Assembly: GCF_900101345.1 (NCBI RefSeq)
Contig: NZ_FMUX01000001.1
Location: forward strand, 62,001 to 126,000
Source of the DNA: Desulfoluna spongiiphila
GTDB lineage: Bacteria > Desulfobacterota > Desulfobacteria > Desulfobacterales > Desulfolunaceae
DNA: 64,000 bases
Direction: 5' to 3'
Shown here: positions 1-8,893 of the stretch, piece by piece
Layout of the letters: every line of letters starts with the position of its first letter
How positions within the stretch are numbered: position 1 is the first letter of the stretch
The notes under the pieces: model-generated
What the model was told of the DNA's origin: nothing
The model's database searches: none
What the model saw: only the letters and a program-made list of their open reading frames with translations
Made by a program: the position numbers and the translations under genes

Positions 1-2
1 CC

Positions 3-119
3 CTGGAGGCCAACCCCGGCCTTGCCGCCTGGGGGCCGAGGCTCCCCGCAGGGCTCACCGTGACCCTTCCGACCATCACCGGGCCCGTCACCGAGGCCCC
101 CATCAGGTTGTGGGATTGA
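3..119 (+). CDS. Phage tail protein X (gpX), 3' end only
   Basis: The window opens inside this gene. The visible 38 C-terminal residues read LEANPGLAAWGPRLPAG and end in APIRLWD before a TGA. This matches the LysM-like C-terminus of P2 gpX, a small protein of the contractile tail. The stop is followed after one base by the ATG of the gpD-like gene, the tight X-D packing typical of P2-type tail clusters. The 5' end is outside the window, so length and start cannot be judged. Confidence 0.7.
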   Translation: MEANPGLAAWGPRLPAGLTVTLPTITGPVTEAPIRLWD

Positions 120-120
120 T

Positions 121-1089
121 ATGACACCGGACTACAAAATAGAAGCCAACGGAAACGACATCACCGATACCGTCAAGGACCGTCTCATCTCCCTCACCGT
201 CCTGGACGAGGCCGGACTCAAGTCCGACACCCTCGTCCTGGAACTGGACAACCGTGGAAACCGTGTGGCCCTTCCCGCCGTCGGAGCCCGTATCGAGGTG
301 TGGCTGGGGTACGCCGAGAGCGGCCTGGCGTCCATGGGTACCTTTACGGCCGACGAACTCCGCGTGGAAGGCCCTGCCGAGACCCTCACCATCGTGGCCG
401 ATGCAGCGGACATGACCGAGAGCCTCAAGGAGGTCAAGGAGAGATCCTGGCACGGAGTCACCCTGGGCGACCTGGTCAGTACCCTGGCCATGGAGCACGG
501 GTTCACCCCCCAAATCCATAGCAGCCTGGAAAAAATTGCCCTTGGCCACCTGGACCAGGCCGAAAGCGACCTTCACCTGCTCACCCGCCTCGGCACGCGC
601 TACGGGGCCATGGCCAAGACCGCAGCAGGTCGCCTCCTCTTCCTGCCCCGGGGCAAGGCCGCCACGGCCTCGGGCACGGCGATCCCCCCCGTGCACCTCA
701 CGGCACAGGACCTCACCCGGTGGTCCATGAGGCAGGTAGCCCGCAAGGCGTATAGCTCCACCCTCGCCTTCTGGCAGGACACGGATCGAGGGGCCAAAGG
801 CCACGCCCTGGTGGGGGCCGGTCACCCGCAACGGGTGCTCACGGTGCCCTCCCCAACGCCAGAAGCCGCCTACACCAAGGCCCTGGCCGCCCACCGCACA
901 GCCCCGCAACAGGAGACCACCCTTGCCATAGAGTGTGCCGGGCGGTTCGACCTCATGACAGGCACGCCCCTGGACCTGCGGGAGATCGGCCCGGGCATCG
1001 ACGGCCCGTGGGTGCTGGACCACGTCACCCACACCCTGGACAGCACCGGGTACAACCTGAGGGCCAGGGCGCGGCCCAAGGCCTCATGA
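121..1089 (+). CDS. P2-like phage late control protein D (tail hub/baseplate protein)
   Basis: 322 residues, the usual size for the gpD family, which forms the tail hub that carries the tube and spike. The N-terminal part (LISLTVLDEAGLKSDTL) is the typical hub beta-domain, followed by DLVSTLAMEHGF and the LDQAESDLHLLTRLGTRYG stretch common in gpD/gp27-like hubs. The ATG lies 1 nt after the gpX stop, implying translational coupling. It is the last recognisable gene of a prophage or tailocin tail module that extends left of the window; a repeat array follows directly. Only the right edge is visible, so an intact prophage cannot be distinguished from a domesticated tail. Confidence 0.85.
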   Translation: MTPDYKIEANGNDITDTVKDRLISLTVLDEAGLKSDTLVLELDNRGNRVALPAVGARIEVWLGYAESGLASMGTFTADELRVEGPAETLTIVADAADMTESLKEVKERSWHGVTLGDLVSTLAMEHGFTPQIHSSLEKIALGHLDQAESDLHLLTRLGTRYGAMAKTAAGRLLFLPRGKAATASGTAIPPVHLTAQDLTRWSMRQVARKAYSSTLAFWQDTDRGAKGHALVGAGHPQRVLTVPSPTPEAAYTKALAAHRTAPQQETTLAIECAGRFDLMTGTPLDLREIGPGIDGPWVLDHVTHTLDSTGYNLRARARPKAS

Positions 1090-1122
1090 TGATAAAACCG
1101 AAAACCTTTGCCGTTCATATCT

Positions 1123-1743
1123 GGTGCACAGAGTGCACCTTACGGGCTGGGGGCTTTTGGTATGGTGTCGGTGGAACACGGGCGGGATTTTTAGTGAATG
1201 GGGAAGGTAAACCGGATCACTCACGGGATGCGAGATCGCGTAGGGTGCACTCCGTGCACCAAAATGAAGCCCTGCATTCCGCGAAGGCCTCGCTGAAATC
1301 GAACGCCTTTGCAATCCGAACATGGTGCACAGAGTGCACCCTACGGGCTGGGGGCTTTCGGTATGGTGTCGGTGGAGCACGGGCGGGATTTTTAGTGAAT
1401 GGGGAAGGCAAACCGGATCACTCACTGGATGCGAGATCGCGTAGGGTGCACTCCGTGCACCAAAATGAAGCCCTGCATTCCGCGAAGGCCTCGCTGAAAT
1501 CGAACGCCTTTGCAATCCGAACATGGTGCACAGAGTGCACCCTACGGGCTGGGGGCTTTCGGTATGGTGTCGGTGGAGCACGGGCGGGATTTTTAGTGAA
1601 TGGGGAAGGCAAACCGGATCACTCACGGGAAGCGAGATCGCGTAGGGTGCACTCCGTGCACCAAAATGAAGCCCTGGCATTCCGCGAAGGCCTCGCTGAA
1701 ATCGAACGCCTTCGCAATCCGAACATGGTGCACAGAGTGCCCC
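1123..1743. repeat. 201-bp tandem repeat array with nested inverted repeats
   Basis: Three near-identical units and a partial fourth begin at GTGCAC positions 1124, 1325, 1526 and 1728 (spacing 201, 201, 202). Each unit carries a 22-bp inverted repeat: left arms at 1123-1144, 1324-1345 and 1525-1546, right arms at 1239-1260, 1440-1461 and 1641-1662. These enclose about 138 bp, and a 63-bp linker joins one unit to the next. Each arm itself contains GTGCAC-N3-GTGCAC. Because 201 is a multiple of three, long open frames run through the array on both strands; I do not regard them as genes. The array lies between the 3' ends of the gpD gene and the histone-deacetylase-like gene. Confidence 0.9.
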
Positions 1744-1853
1744 CTGCAAACCAACGGCCCGTCTTGAGTTTACCGAAAAATTCATCCGTTGAAACGGCCA
1801 TGGAACGCCGCACGCGTGTACGGCGCTCCAAGAAGAATATCCATTACGGTGCC

Positions 1854-3179
1854 CTATGCCTCCCGCGGCTCGTCGAAAAACGACTGCCGGTCGAGGTCCT
1901 GCATGGTGCGGAGGGTGTAGGGGCCGTTTTTGGACTCTTCGAACCACTGCTCTGCCCTGGCCCGGCAGGCCGGGCAGACGCCTTTGGGGATATGGACCCC
2001 GAAGAGGTGGTGGCCGGTGTCCGAGGAGGAGTCCACCTTGAGGGCGCCTTTGCAACTATTGCAGACGGTGATCTCATCGATCTGCATTTCATAGATCATG
2101 TCCGTGTCGTACATGATGTTGCGACGGCGGCTCACGGTCTTATGGTTTCCCACGAGCTTGGCCTGCAGGGCTTCGCGCTGGCGCCAGGTGGAGAGGACGG
2201 CCTGGCCGATCTGGCGCACCTGGCGGGTGACGTCCTGGGGCTGGACGAGGCGTGCGACATCGAAGCCGGGCTCTTTGATGCCGGTGTAGTCCAGGCCGGC
2301 AAGGGCCAGGATGATCCCGGTGTTGACATAGGGCAGGGCCCCTTCGATGGAGTAGCCCCCTTCAAGGACGGCGATATCCGGACTCAGCATGTCGGTTAAG
2401 TCGGCATAGCCCCGGGCCGAAAAGTTCATGTTGGTCAGGGGGTCGGAAAAATGGTTGTCCTGGCCTGCGGAGTTGACGATGATCTCGGGCTGAAAATCCT
2501 CAAGGATGGGCATCACCACGTTCTCAATGGTCCAGAGGTACCCTTCGTCGGAGGTAAGGGGCGGCAGGGGAATGTTTACGGTGGTGCCCAGGGCGTTGGG
2601 GCCCCCAAGCTCCTCGATGAATCCGGAGCCGGGGTAGAGGGTCCTCCCGTCCTGGTGGATGGAAATAAACAGGGTGTCGGGATCGTGCCAGAAGATGTCC
2701 TGGGTCCCGTCGCCGTGGTGGCAGTCCGTGTCCACGACGGCCACGCGCCGCACCCCGTATTTGGCCCTGATATACTCAATCATGATGGCTTCGATGTTGA
2801 TGTTGCAAAAGCCCCGGTTCCCGTGGACCACGCGCATGGCGTGGTGGCCCGGGGGACGCACCAGGGCAAAGCCCTTTTCTACGGCCCCTTCCATCACGGC
2901 CTTAGCCACGGTGACGGCGCCCCCTGCGCTGATGAGGTGGGATTCGGTGGTGACGCTCTCGATATCCGGGGTGCAGAAATGGACCCGCCGGATGTCCTCA
3001 TGGGTCACGAGATCGGGCTTGAACTCGGTGATGCCCTCAATATCAAACAGCCCCTCTTCAAACACCTGGTCCTGGGTGTAAAGAAGCCGCTCCTCCCGTT
3101 CCGGGTGCGTGGGGTCGATGGCCCAGTCAAAGGCCGGAAAAAAGACCAACCCTGTTTTTCTGTCCGCTTTGATCATCAT
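1854..3179 (-). CDS. Histone deacetylase family (acetylpolyamine amidohydrolase-like) protein with C-terminal Cys pairs
   Basis: 441 residues. The deacetylase core is clear: RPPGHHA (about 108-114, active-site His pair), DTDCHHGDG (150-158; zinc ligands D152 and H154), SAGQDNHF (third ligand D241) and a GGYSI loop with the catalytic-type Tyr. Bacterial members deacetylate polyamines, acetoin-related substrates or proteins; which applies here cannot be read from sequence. An extra tail of about 90 residues holds CNSCKG and CPACRA pairs (about 374-410) that look like a small zinc ribbon and are not part of the usual fold. The gene is on the minus strand just downstream of the hydantoinase-like gene (91-bp gap), so co-transcription is likely. 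Confidence 0.88.
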   Translation of the reverse strand: MMIKADRKTGLVFFPAFDWAIDPTHPEREERLLYTQDQVFEEGLFDIEGITEFKPDLVTHEDIRRVHFCTPDIESVTTESHLISAGGAVTVAKAVMEGAVEKGFALVRPPGHHAMRVVHGNRGFCNINIEAIMIEYIRAKYGVRRVAVVDTDCHHGDGTQDIFWHDPDTLFISIHQDGRTLYPGSGFIEELGGPNALGTTVNIPLPPLTSDEGYLWTIENVVMPILEDFQPEIIVNSAGQDNHFSDPLTNMNFSARGYADLTDMLSPDIAVLEGGYSIEGALPYVNTGIILALAGLDYTGIKEPGFDVARLVQPQDVTRQVRQIGQAVLSTWRQREALQAKLVGNHKTVSRRRNIMYDTDMIYEMQIDEITVCNSCKGALKVDSSSDTGHHLFGVHIPKGVCPACRARAEQWFEESKNGPYTLRTMQDLDRQSFFDEPREA

Positions 3180-3201
3180 GCGTGTCCTTTTTTATTCTGA
3201 G

Positions 3202-3230
3202 GCCTCCGGCGGCGAGGGTGGCGAAGCCGC
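3202..3230. repeat. GCCTCCGGCGGC-type intergenic repeat, short copy
   Basis: GCCTCCGGCGGC followed by a short GC-rich inverted segment in the gap between two minus-strand genes. It shares only the 12-bp leader with the fuller copies at 27960, 32881, 40233 and 48493, so it is assigned to that family with modest confidence. Confidence 0.45.
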
Positions 3231-3270
3231 AACAAAAACCAAAAACGTACGTTGCCGTTTTTCCTATCGC

Positions 3271-4957
3271 CTATGACCCATCACCTGCTTTCAGATCATA
3301 CCCTTCGATAAGCCCCGGCTTCACCTGGGCCCGCACCCGGATGTTCTTGCCCGTGGTGCGAAACCCCCGAACCATATTAAAGGCGATGCTCTCGACGATT
3401 TCGGTCTCCGGGCTTGCGGTGCGGCTTCCCGCCTGGCGGGCTTTCTCCACCAGAAAATTCCTGGCCGTCTCTTCGGCATCGGCCAGGGTGTAGTGGTGGT
3501 CCATGGTCTTGGAGTAGTTCTCTTCGGGGATGAGGATCACCCCTTTTTCCGTGTCGGCAAAAAGGGTCACCTCACAGGTGGTGCGGGCAAGGGCCGCCCC
3601 GATGGCGTTGGCAACGCCCCAGCGGGGAACGGGGCGCACGGCCTTGTCCGTGCAGTCGGCAAGGTACCCGGAGAGGGCCTGGGCCGGTCCGCCCAGGAGC
3701 AGAATCTCCTCCGGGGCAACCCGGTAGCCTTCCATCATCTCGTGGATGGTGTAGACCGGCTTGGCGTTGATCTCGGCCACCGCCTTGCGGGCGTGGTCCA
3801 AAATGGTATGGCCCATGGTCTCCATCACCTTGCGGGCCGCCTCTTCCGGGGGAAGACTCAGGGCCTCTCCCACAAGGCGCATGCCCTCTTGTGCCAGGGC
3901 CAGGTCCCCTTGTGTGCCGTCGGGATCCAGCACCACCATGGCATCCGTGGGGGTGGGTTCCGGGCCGCCGAAGGCCATGGCCGGTCCCAGCCGCTGGGGC
4001 CCGATGACCACGGCCCCGTTTTCCACCCGCACCTGGCTGTCGCCCCCCAGGCCCACGGAGGTGCTCTTCAGGGATCGAATCAAGGTGTGCCAAGGGCCGA
4101 TGGAGATCCCCAGGGGCTCCAGCACCGGCGCACGCTTGACCAGGATGGCGATATCCGTGGTGGTTCCCCCCACATCCAGGACCAGGGTGTCCACCGATTC
4201 GGAGGCCCAGGGGATCGCGCCCATGACACTTGCCGAAGGACCGGACATGACCGACTCCCCCGGATAGATCATGGAGGTGGCCATTTCCATGGTGCCGCCG
4301 TCGGCTTTCAAAATGTAGATGGGAATGTCGATGCCCTTTTCTTTGAGGCTGTCCCGGACGGACTCGTAGAAGCGCCGGTGAATGGCGTAGACCGATGCAT
4401 TTAAAAAGGTGGTGTGGATCCTGCGGGGAAAATTGAGCTGGCCGGAGACGGTGTGGCCGGTGAAGACCCGTTCGATCCCCTTTTTTTTCAGAATCTCTTC
4501 CATGCGCTGCTCATGGGCCGGGTTGCGCGTGGAAAATTTCCCCACAACGCCCACTGTGCGGATCCCCCGGGCAAGGAAGCCGTCGGCAAGGGCCTCCACG
4601 GCATCACGGTCCAGCCCCTCCACCACGCGCCCCCGGTGATCCACGGAGCCTGCAACGGTATGGTAGTCTTCACAGCAGCGAAAGAGCATGGGGTCGAGGC
4701 CGGGCCCCCCTGCCACAACCATGCCCACCGTCTCAAGTTTGCCAGTCACCACGGCGTTGGTGGTCAGGGTGGTGCTGAGCACGATGCGTTCCACCGATGC
4801 GGTGTCGGTATCCCGGATCACGCTCTCCAGGCCGGAGAGGATGGATTCAAAGAGATTCTCGGGGTCGGTGGGCACCTTGGTCTGCCGAATCAGCCCCCCC
4901 CTGCCCGATGAGCACAACATCCGTGTGGGTTCCCCCCACATCCAGGCCGATAATCAT
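3271..4957 (-). pseudogene. Hydantoinase/oxoprolinase-family ATP-dependent subunit (HyuA-like), frameshifted at a G8 tract
   Basis: The natural start is the ATG at 4957 (GAGGT ribosome site 5 nt upstream), giving MIIGLDVGGTHTDVVLIGQ, the ASKHA phosphate-binding loop that begins HyuA proteins. At codon 19 a run of eight G (plus-strand C at 4894-4901) puts the frame out by +1; with seven G it would continue as GLIRQTKVPTDPENLF to the stop at 3271, giving 561 residues. Downstream, LSTTLTTNAV, the DVGGTTTD second phosphate motif and LLGGPAQAL are all intact. The family hydrolyses hydantoins or 5-oxoproline, or carboxylates acetone-type substrates; the substrate is unknown. It may be a sequencing error, a real null, or a phase-variable tract. 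It lies upstream of the deacetylase-like gene. Confidence 0.8.
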
Positions 4958-5772
4958 GACTACCTCGTTTCTTTAGGAATTGGGGACATCAAAAGAACCA
5001 ACGCGGTACATGTCGGAGGCTGCCGCACGCTCACAAAGCAGCGATGCCCCACCGTGGTCACCTGCTGTCGGGCAGACAACGGCAACCTGCGTATGCACGA
5101 TCAGGTCAGTCCATGGTCCCTGGGTCTGAAATCGCCGTACATGGTCTACGGGTTCATCAGAAATGATGAGACGCAGCATCACCCGCAGCCATGGAAAGCC
5201 ATGGCGCTGCGGTGGTGACGGAGCTCCCGGTAAGTGGAACTGAATACTAACGTATCTATAGGAATATTCTCACGGTGTCAACACAGACTCAATAAGAGAT
5301 AACCCCTTGATTACGAAACACTTCAAGGCGAAAAGCATACAAGAAGACCCGCCGGGGCGCAGGTGCCCATATCTACCTGCATGCCCCTTTGGAGAGAACA
5401 TCCCCCCGTCATCCCACACTTTTTATGATGAACACAAACTATAAGCACACCATCAAGCAACAGGAACCCACCACACAATATTTTGATTTATCGATCAATC
5501 ACTTACAACAAAACACCTGCAGCGAACGTTCCCTCTACGCCTTATTTATTCGTACACAAATAAACTTTCCCCCTTTCTTTTTTCCAGCATTTCCATTATC
5601 AGATAATAAAATTATGTTTTATCCCGCAATCATTGATGCGCAGACAAAAAACCCGATTTACCAAGAGCCTCCGACCCCTTCCGGCCAGAAGCCTTCGGGT
5701 CCGAGCCCACAGCTCCGGCGCGCAATGAACCGGTTATTTCCGATGGACCTACAATGCATAACGGGGGTTATC
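4958..5772. other. 815-bp intergenic region, no gene recognised
   Basis: This gap separates the divergent HyuA-like and crotonase genes. An open frame enters from the right (from 5389) but its N-terminal 128 codons are low-complexity and AT-rich, with no ribosome site, so I exclude them from the crotonase. The 5390-5650 part is markedly more AT-rich than its surroundings and holds an inverted repeat TTGAT-N6-ATCAA at 5483-5498. It could be a promoter and operator zone, but nothing specific can be assigned. Confidence 0.5.
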
Positions 5773-6495
5773 ATGTCTGTTGTCAAATGGGAGAAAAAGG
5801 ATCGAACCGCAGTTGTCTGGATGGACAACGGTGCCAACACCCAGAACCTGATCTTTGCCCAGGAACTGAACCGCTGCCTCGACGAGGCCATTGCCGATGA
5901 GGAGGTCACAGCCATCATCCTCACCTCCACAGACCCGAAGTCCTTTTCTCAAGGGGTGGACGTCCAGTGGATGGGAGGCGCCTTTGCCGATGGCAAGCTC
6001 GATGACATCAAAGGCTTCATGTACGGCATGAACGATGTCTTCACCAAGCTGCTGACCCTGCCGGTTCCCACCATCGCCGCCATCAACGGCCACGCCTTCG
6101 GCAACGGAGCCATCCTCTCCTGCGCCTGTGATTTCCGCTTCATGCGGGCCGACCGCGGGTATTTCTGCTTCCCCGAGGTGGACCTGGGGATCCCCTTCCT
6201 CCCCGGCATGCTTGCCTTTGTGAAGAAGGCCTTTGCCTTCGATCACTTCAACGACCTGTACCTCACAGGCCGACGGGCCGGTGCTCCCGAGCTTGCCGAG
6301 CGCAAGATGCTTGTCAAAGCCAGCGACAACCCAGAAGCCCTCATGGAAGACGCCCTGGCCTTTGCCGCAACCTTTGCCAAGAAACGCGGCATCTTCAAAA
6401 TCCACAAGGCAAGGAACCACAAGCAGATCCTTGATGTCATGGAAGCTGAAGACAAAGAGGTCATCGAGTCCCTGGCCCTTTTCGTCACCGACTAA
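5773..6495 (+). CDS. Enoyl-CoA hydratase/isomerase (crotonase) family protein
   Basis: 240 residues from ATG 5773 (MSVVKWEKKDRTAVVWMDNG), preceded by a GGGGG ribosome site; the longer upstream frame lacks conserved sequence. Crotonase features are visible: SFSQGVDVQWM (first oxyanion-hole segment, replacing the usual ADIxxM), then PTIAAINGHAFGNGAILSCACDFRFM and FPEVDLGIPFLPG. The Glu pair of classical hydratases is not obvious, so isomerase, thioesterase or another crotonase chemistry is equally possible. It is on its own, followed 57 nt later by the VanZ-like gene with a strong hairpin between them. Confidence 0.85.
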   Translation: MSVVKWEKKDRTAVVWMDNGANTQNLIFAQELNRCLDEAIADEEVTAIILTSTDPKSFSQGVDVQWMGGAFADGKLDDIKGFMYGMNDVFTKLLTLPVPTIAAINGHAFGNGAILSCACDFRFMRADRGYFCFPEVDLGIPFLPGMLAFVKKAFAFDHFNDLYLTGRRAGAPELAERKMLVKASDNPEALMEDALAFAATFAKKRGIFKIHKARNHKQILDVMEAEDKEVIESLALFVTD

Positions 6496-6525
6496 CCGCC
6501 CTTTCCGGGAAAAGCCCAATCAGGA

Positions 6526-6545
6526 GCCGGCCCTTCGGGGCCGGC
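6526..6545 (+). promoter_or_regulatory. UUCG-capped hairpin just before the VanZ-like start
   Basis: Perfect 8-bp stem GCCGGCCC / GGGCCGGC closed by a TTCG tetraloop, ending 7 nt before the ATG at 6553. No T-run follows, so it is a poor intrinsic terminator. It occupies the place where a ribosome site should be, and no Shine-Dalgarno is seen. Confidence 0.5.
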
Positions 6546-6552
6546 AACCACC

Positions 6553-6960
6553 ATGCCCACATCCCTTTACACCCACACCACCCGAGTGGTCCTTGCACTC
6601 TCCCTTGTCATCATCACCATCCTCTCGCTGGTCCCGGTTCGGGGAAGCCTGGCCGTGGACATCTGGGACAAGGCCCAGCACGCAGGCGCATACCTCTACC
6701 TGACCCTGCTGGTCTGGGGTGCCTCGTCGCCCCGTGGCCTCACGCTGCGGCACGCGGCCCTGCTCATGGCCTACGGCATCGGCATCGAAGGAGCCCAGGC
6801 CTGCCTGCCCTGGCGAAGTTTCTCGGTTCTGGACATGGTGGCCAACGCCTCGGGCATCGCGACAGGAGGCGCCCTCCTTGGCCTCCTCCATGCAGCGGGG
6901 GTTCCGGGAGTATTTCCCGCCAAAGACAAAAGCCCCACAGGAGGCCCGACCCATCAATAA
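6553..6960 (+). CDS. VanZ-like family membrane protein
   Basis: 135 residues with about four hydrophobic helices. The pattern WDKAQHAGAYLYLTLLVWG, then IGIEGAQACLPWRSFSVLDM and VANASGIATGGALLG, is that of VanZ-like proteins: a conserved helix followed by an E-x-x-Q/R and D-x-x-A-N-x-x-G signature. The biochemical role of the family outside glycopeptide resistance is not established. It has no visible ribosome site and a hairpin covers the region, so expression may be translationally limited or coupled to the crotonase gene upstream. Confidence 0.8.
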   Translation: MPTSLYTHTTRVVLALSLVIITILSLVPVRGSLAVDIWDKAQHAGAYLYLTLLVWGASSPRGLTLRHAALLMAYGIGIEGAQACLPWRSFSVLDMVANASGIATGGALLGLLHAAGVPGVFPAKDKSPTGGPTHQ

Positions 6961-7494
6961 ATTTGATATCTACGATCAGTCATAGTCAGTACATGGATCG
7001 CGACCCGAAACCGGGATATCATACCGAATTCACAAACTTTTAAAAAACCGCACCGTCAAGAGGCCCCCGCCCCTCGTCCGGCCAAAATCCCCCTGCCCCG
7101 GGGACGAGGCCCCTATGCCGGGCCCGGACGGCCTTTGCCTTCCACCTGAAATCATGCAGAAAACATACCCTGGCCACCCCGGCGAGCACCGCGCGAAAAA
7201 GGGGCCTGCGCCCCCTGACGGGCGGGGGTATTTACTCGATATGTTTTGTTTATTCTTATTGACACGCTTTAATCATTAAGAGTAGAAACACTATTGTCCT
7301 GCAAAGGACACTATGGTATAAATTTTTTCTTGGAATAGTTGTGAGCATAAGGTTTTCACTGATTATACCATTCATATAATGACTGATTTGCTCTTTTGTG
7401 TTGTGGGAGCACATCATCCTTTCCTGCTTTAAATTGACGGCAGAAACCACCGGTACCTTGAGGGCGGGAAAAATGACACGGAGGATAATGTAGT
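6961..7494. other. 534-bp intergenic region, probable leader of the Fe-S selenoprotein gene
   Basis: The left half is very C/G-rich without open frames of protein character. The right half (from about 7235) becomes AT-rich. A TTGACA at 7259-7264 with a weak TAGAAA 18 nt downstream is a possible promoter, leaving a leader of about 200 nt before ATG 7495. No known riboswitch was recognised. Confidence 0.35.
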
Positions 7495-8820
7495 ATGGCT
7501 GAGGCAATCAAAATCGGCGGAGGCACCAGAAGTGCCTTCAAAGACAAGGTGATGGAGATCCTGCCCGAGGGCGGGAACTTGAACGCCTGTCTGACCTGCG
7601 GGCTCTGTGCCTCGGGCTGTCCGGCGACCGGACTGGCCGACATGGACCCCCGAAAGTTCCTGCGCATGGCGGCTCTGGGCATGGACAAAGAGATCGCTGA
7701 ACACGACTGGACCTGGATGTGCACCATGTGCATGCGCTGCGTGCGCATCTGCCCCATGGAGATCAACATCCCCCAGCTTGTGTTCAACGCACGACAGCTG
7801 ACCCCGAGAGAAGAGCGTCCCAAGGGCATCCTCGGATCCTGCGACATGGCACTCAACAATGACACCTGCAGCGCCATGGGCTGTTCCCAGGAAGACTTCG
7901 AATTCGTCTGCGAAGACGTCATTGACGAAGTCAAGGAATCCCAACCCATGTGGGAAGAGAAAGACCTCCAGGCACCCATCGACAAGCAGGGCGCCGAATT
8001 CTTCCTCAACCAGAACTCCCGTGAGCCCATGACCGAACCCGAGGAGATGGTTCCCCTCTGGAAAATCCTCAACATCGTCGGTGCCGACTGGACATACGGC
8101 AGCAAAGGCTGGGCCGGTGAGAACTACTGCATGTTCCTCTCCGACGACGAAGCCTGGGACAAAGTCACCCGAACAAGTGCTGACAAATGCACGGAGCTGG
8201 GGTGTAAGACGTTCCTAAACACCGAATGAGGGCACGTTACCTTCTCAGTCCTGGCAGGACTGAAAAAATTCAACATCGAGCACGATTTCAACGTCGAGAG
8301 CATCTACAACCTTTATGCACAGTGGATCCGTGAGGGCAAGCTTCCCGTCAACTCCGACTGGAACAAAGAACTTGGCATCAAGTTCACCGTCCAGGATCCC
8401 TGTCAGATCATCCGTAAGACCTATGGCGATGAGACGGCCGACAACCTGCGTTTCGTCATCAAGTCCGTGGTCGGCGAAGAGAACCTCATCGACATGTACC
8501 CCAACAAGAGCAACAACTTCTGTTGCGGAGGCGGCGGCGGCTTCCTCCAGTCCGGGTTCAAAGAAGAGCGCCTCGCCTACGGCAAGATCAAAGACTCCCA
8601 GATCCAGAAAACCGGCGCCACATACTGCATCGCCGGCTGCCACAACTGCCACGCCCAGATCCATGAGCTGAGCGAGCACTACGGCGGGCACTACCATGTG
8701 GTTCACATCTGGACCCTGATCTGCCTCTCCCTGGGTATCCTTGCTCCCAACGAGAGAACCTACCTCGGCCCCGAGCTTCAGGAAGTGAACGTTCCTGAAT
8801 ACATCGAGCCCGAGTTTTAA
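7495..8820 (+). CDS. Predicted selenoprotein: HdrC/HdrB-like (Fe-S)-binding oxidoreductase (UGA = Sec245)
   Basis: The frame runs 7495-8820 with a single in-frame TGA at 8227-8229; read as Sec it gives 441 residues. N-terminal part: two [4Fe-4S] ferredoxin motifs, C32-x2-C-x2-C-x3-C42 and C76-x2-C-x2-C-x3-C86, as in HdrC/GlpC. C-terminal part: two CCG-type cluster regions, C232/C237 with the UGA at LNTE-U-GH, and C303, C343-C344 (NNFCCGGGGGF), C378-x3-C-x2-C385. In relatives the UGA position is normally the Cys of an ECGH-like motif. A hairpin (8246-8262) lies 16 nt after the UGA. The fold suggests HdrD/TmcB-type electron transfer in the cytoplasm; the partner is not encoded nearby. The same-frame continuation with full motif conservation argues against a decayed gene. 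Confidence 0.85.
8246..8262 (+). promoter_or_regulatory. Candidate bacterial SECIS element for the UGA at 8227
   Basis: Perfect 7-bp stem CAGTCCT / AGGACTG enclosing the triloop GGC. The stem starts 17 nt and the loop 24 nt after the last base of the UGA, inside the 16-37 nt window known for bacterial SECIS apical loops, and the loop starts with G as the consensus requires. The element lies inside the coding frame. Confidence 0.7.
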
Positions 8821-8866
8821 TGGAACGTCCCTTTAAAGGGAATCCAGCGCAGAGCCGATAAAAAAA

Positions 8867-8893
8867 GGCCGCCCGTTTCGGGCGGCCTTTTTT
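8867..8893 (+). terminator. Rho-independent terminator
   Basis: 9-bp stem GGCCGCCCG / CGGGCGGCC with a TTT loop followed by a T-run, 47 nt after the stop of the Fe-S selenoprotein gene. An A-run on the left flank could make it work from the other strand too. Confidence 0.9.

Noticed and set aside
1123..1743. Possible CRISPR array
   Set aside because: The spacing is 201 bp and the whole unit, including spacers, is repeated; there are no unique spacers.
933..2399. Long open frames (both strands) through the tandem repeat array
   Set aside because: Their length comes from a 201-bp repeat that is a multiple of three; the frames overlap gpD or the deacetylase-like gene and encode no known domain.
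5389..5772. N-terminal extension of the crotonase
   Set aside because: AT-rich, Thr/Gln/Asn/Pro-rich sequence without family match; ATG 5773 has the ribosome site and begins the conserved fold.
7495..8229. Treating the UGA-interrupted Fe-S gene as a pseudogene
   Set aside because: A single UGA at a Cys column with a correctly placed hairpin and full downstream conservation fits Sec better than decay; the same pattern occurs in a second gene.
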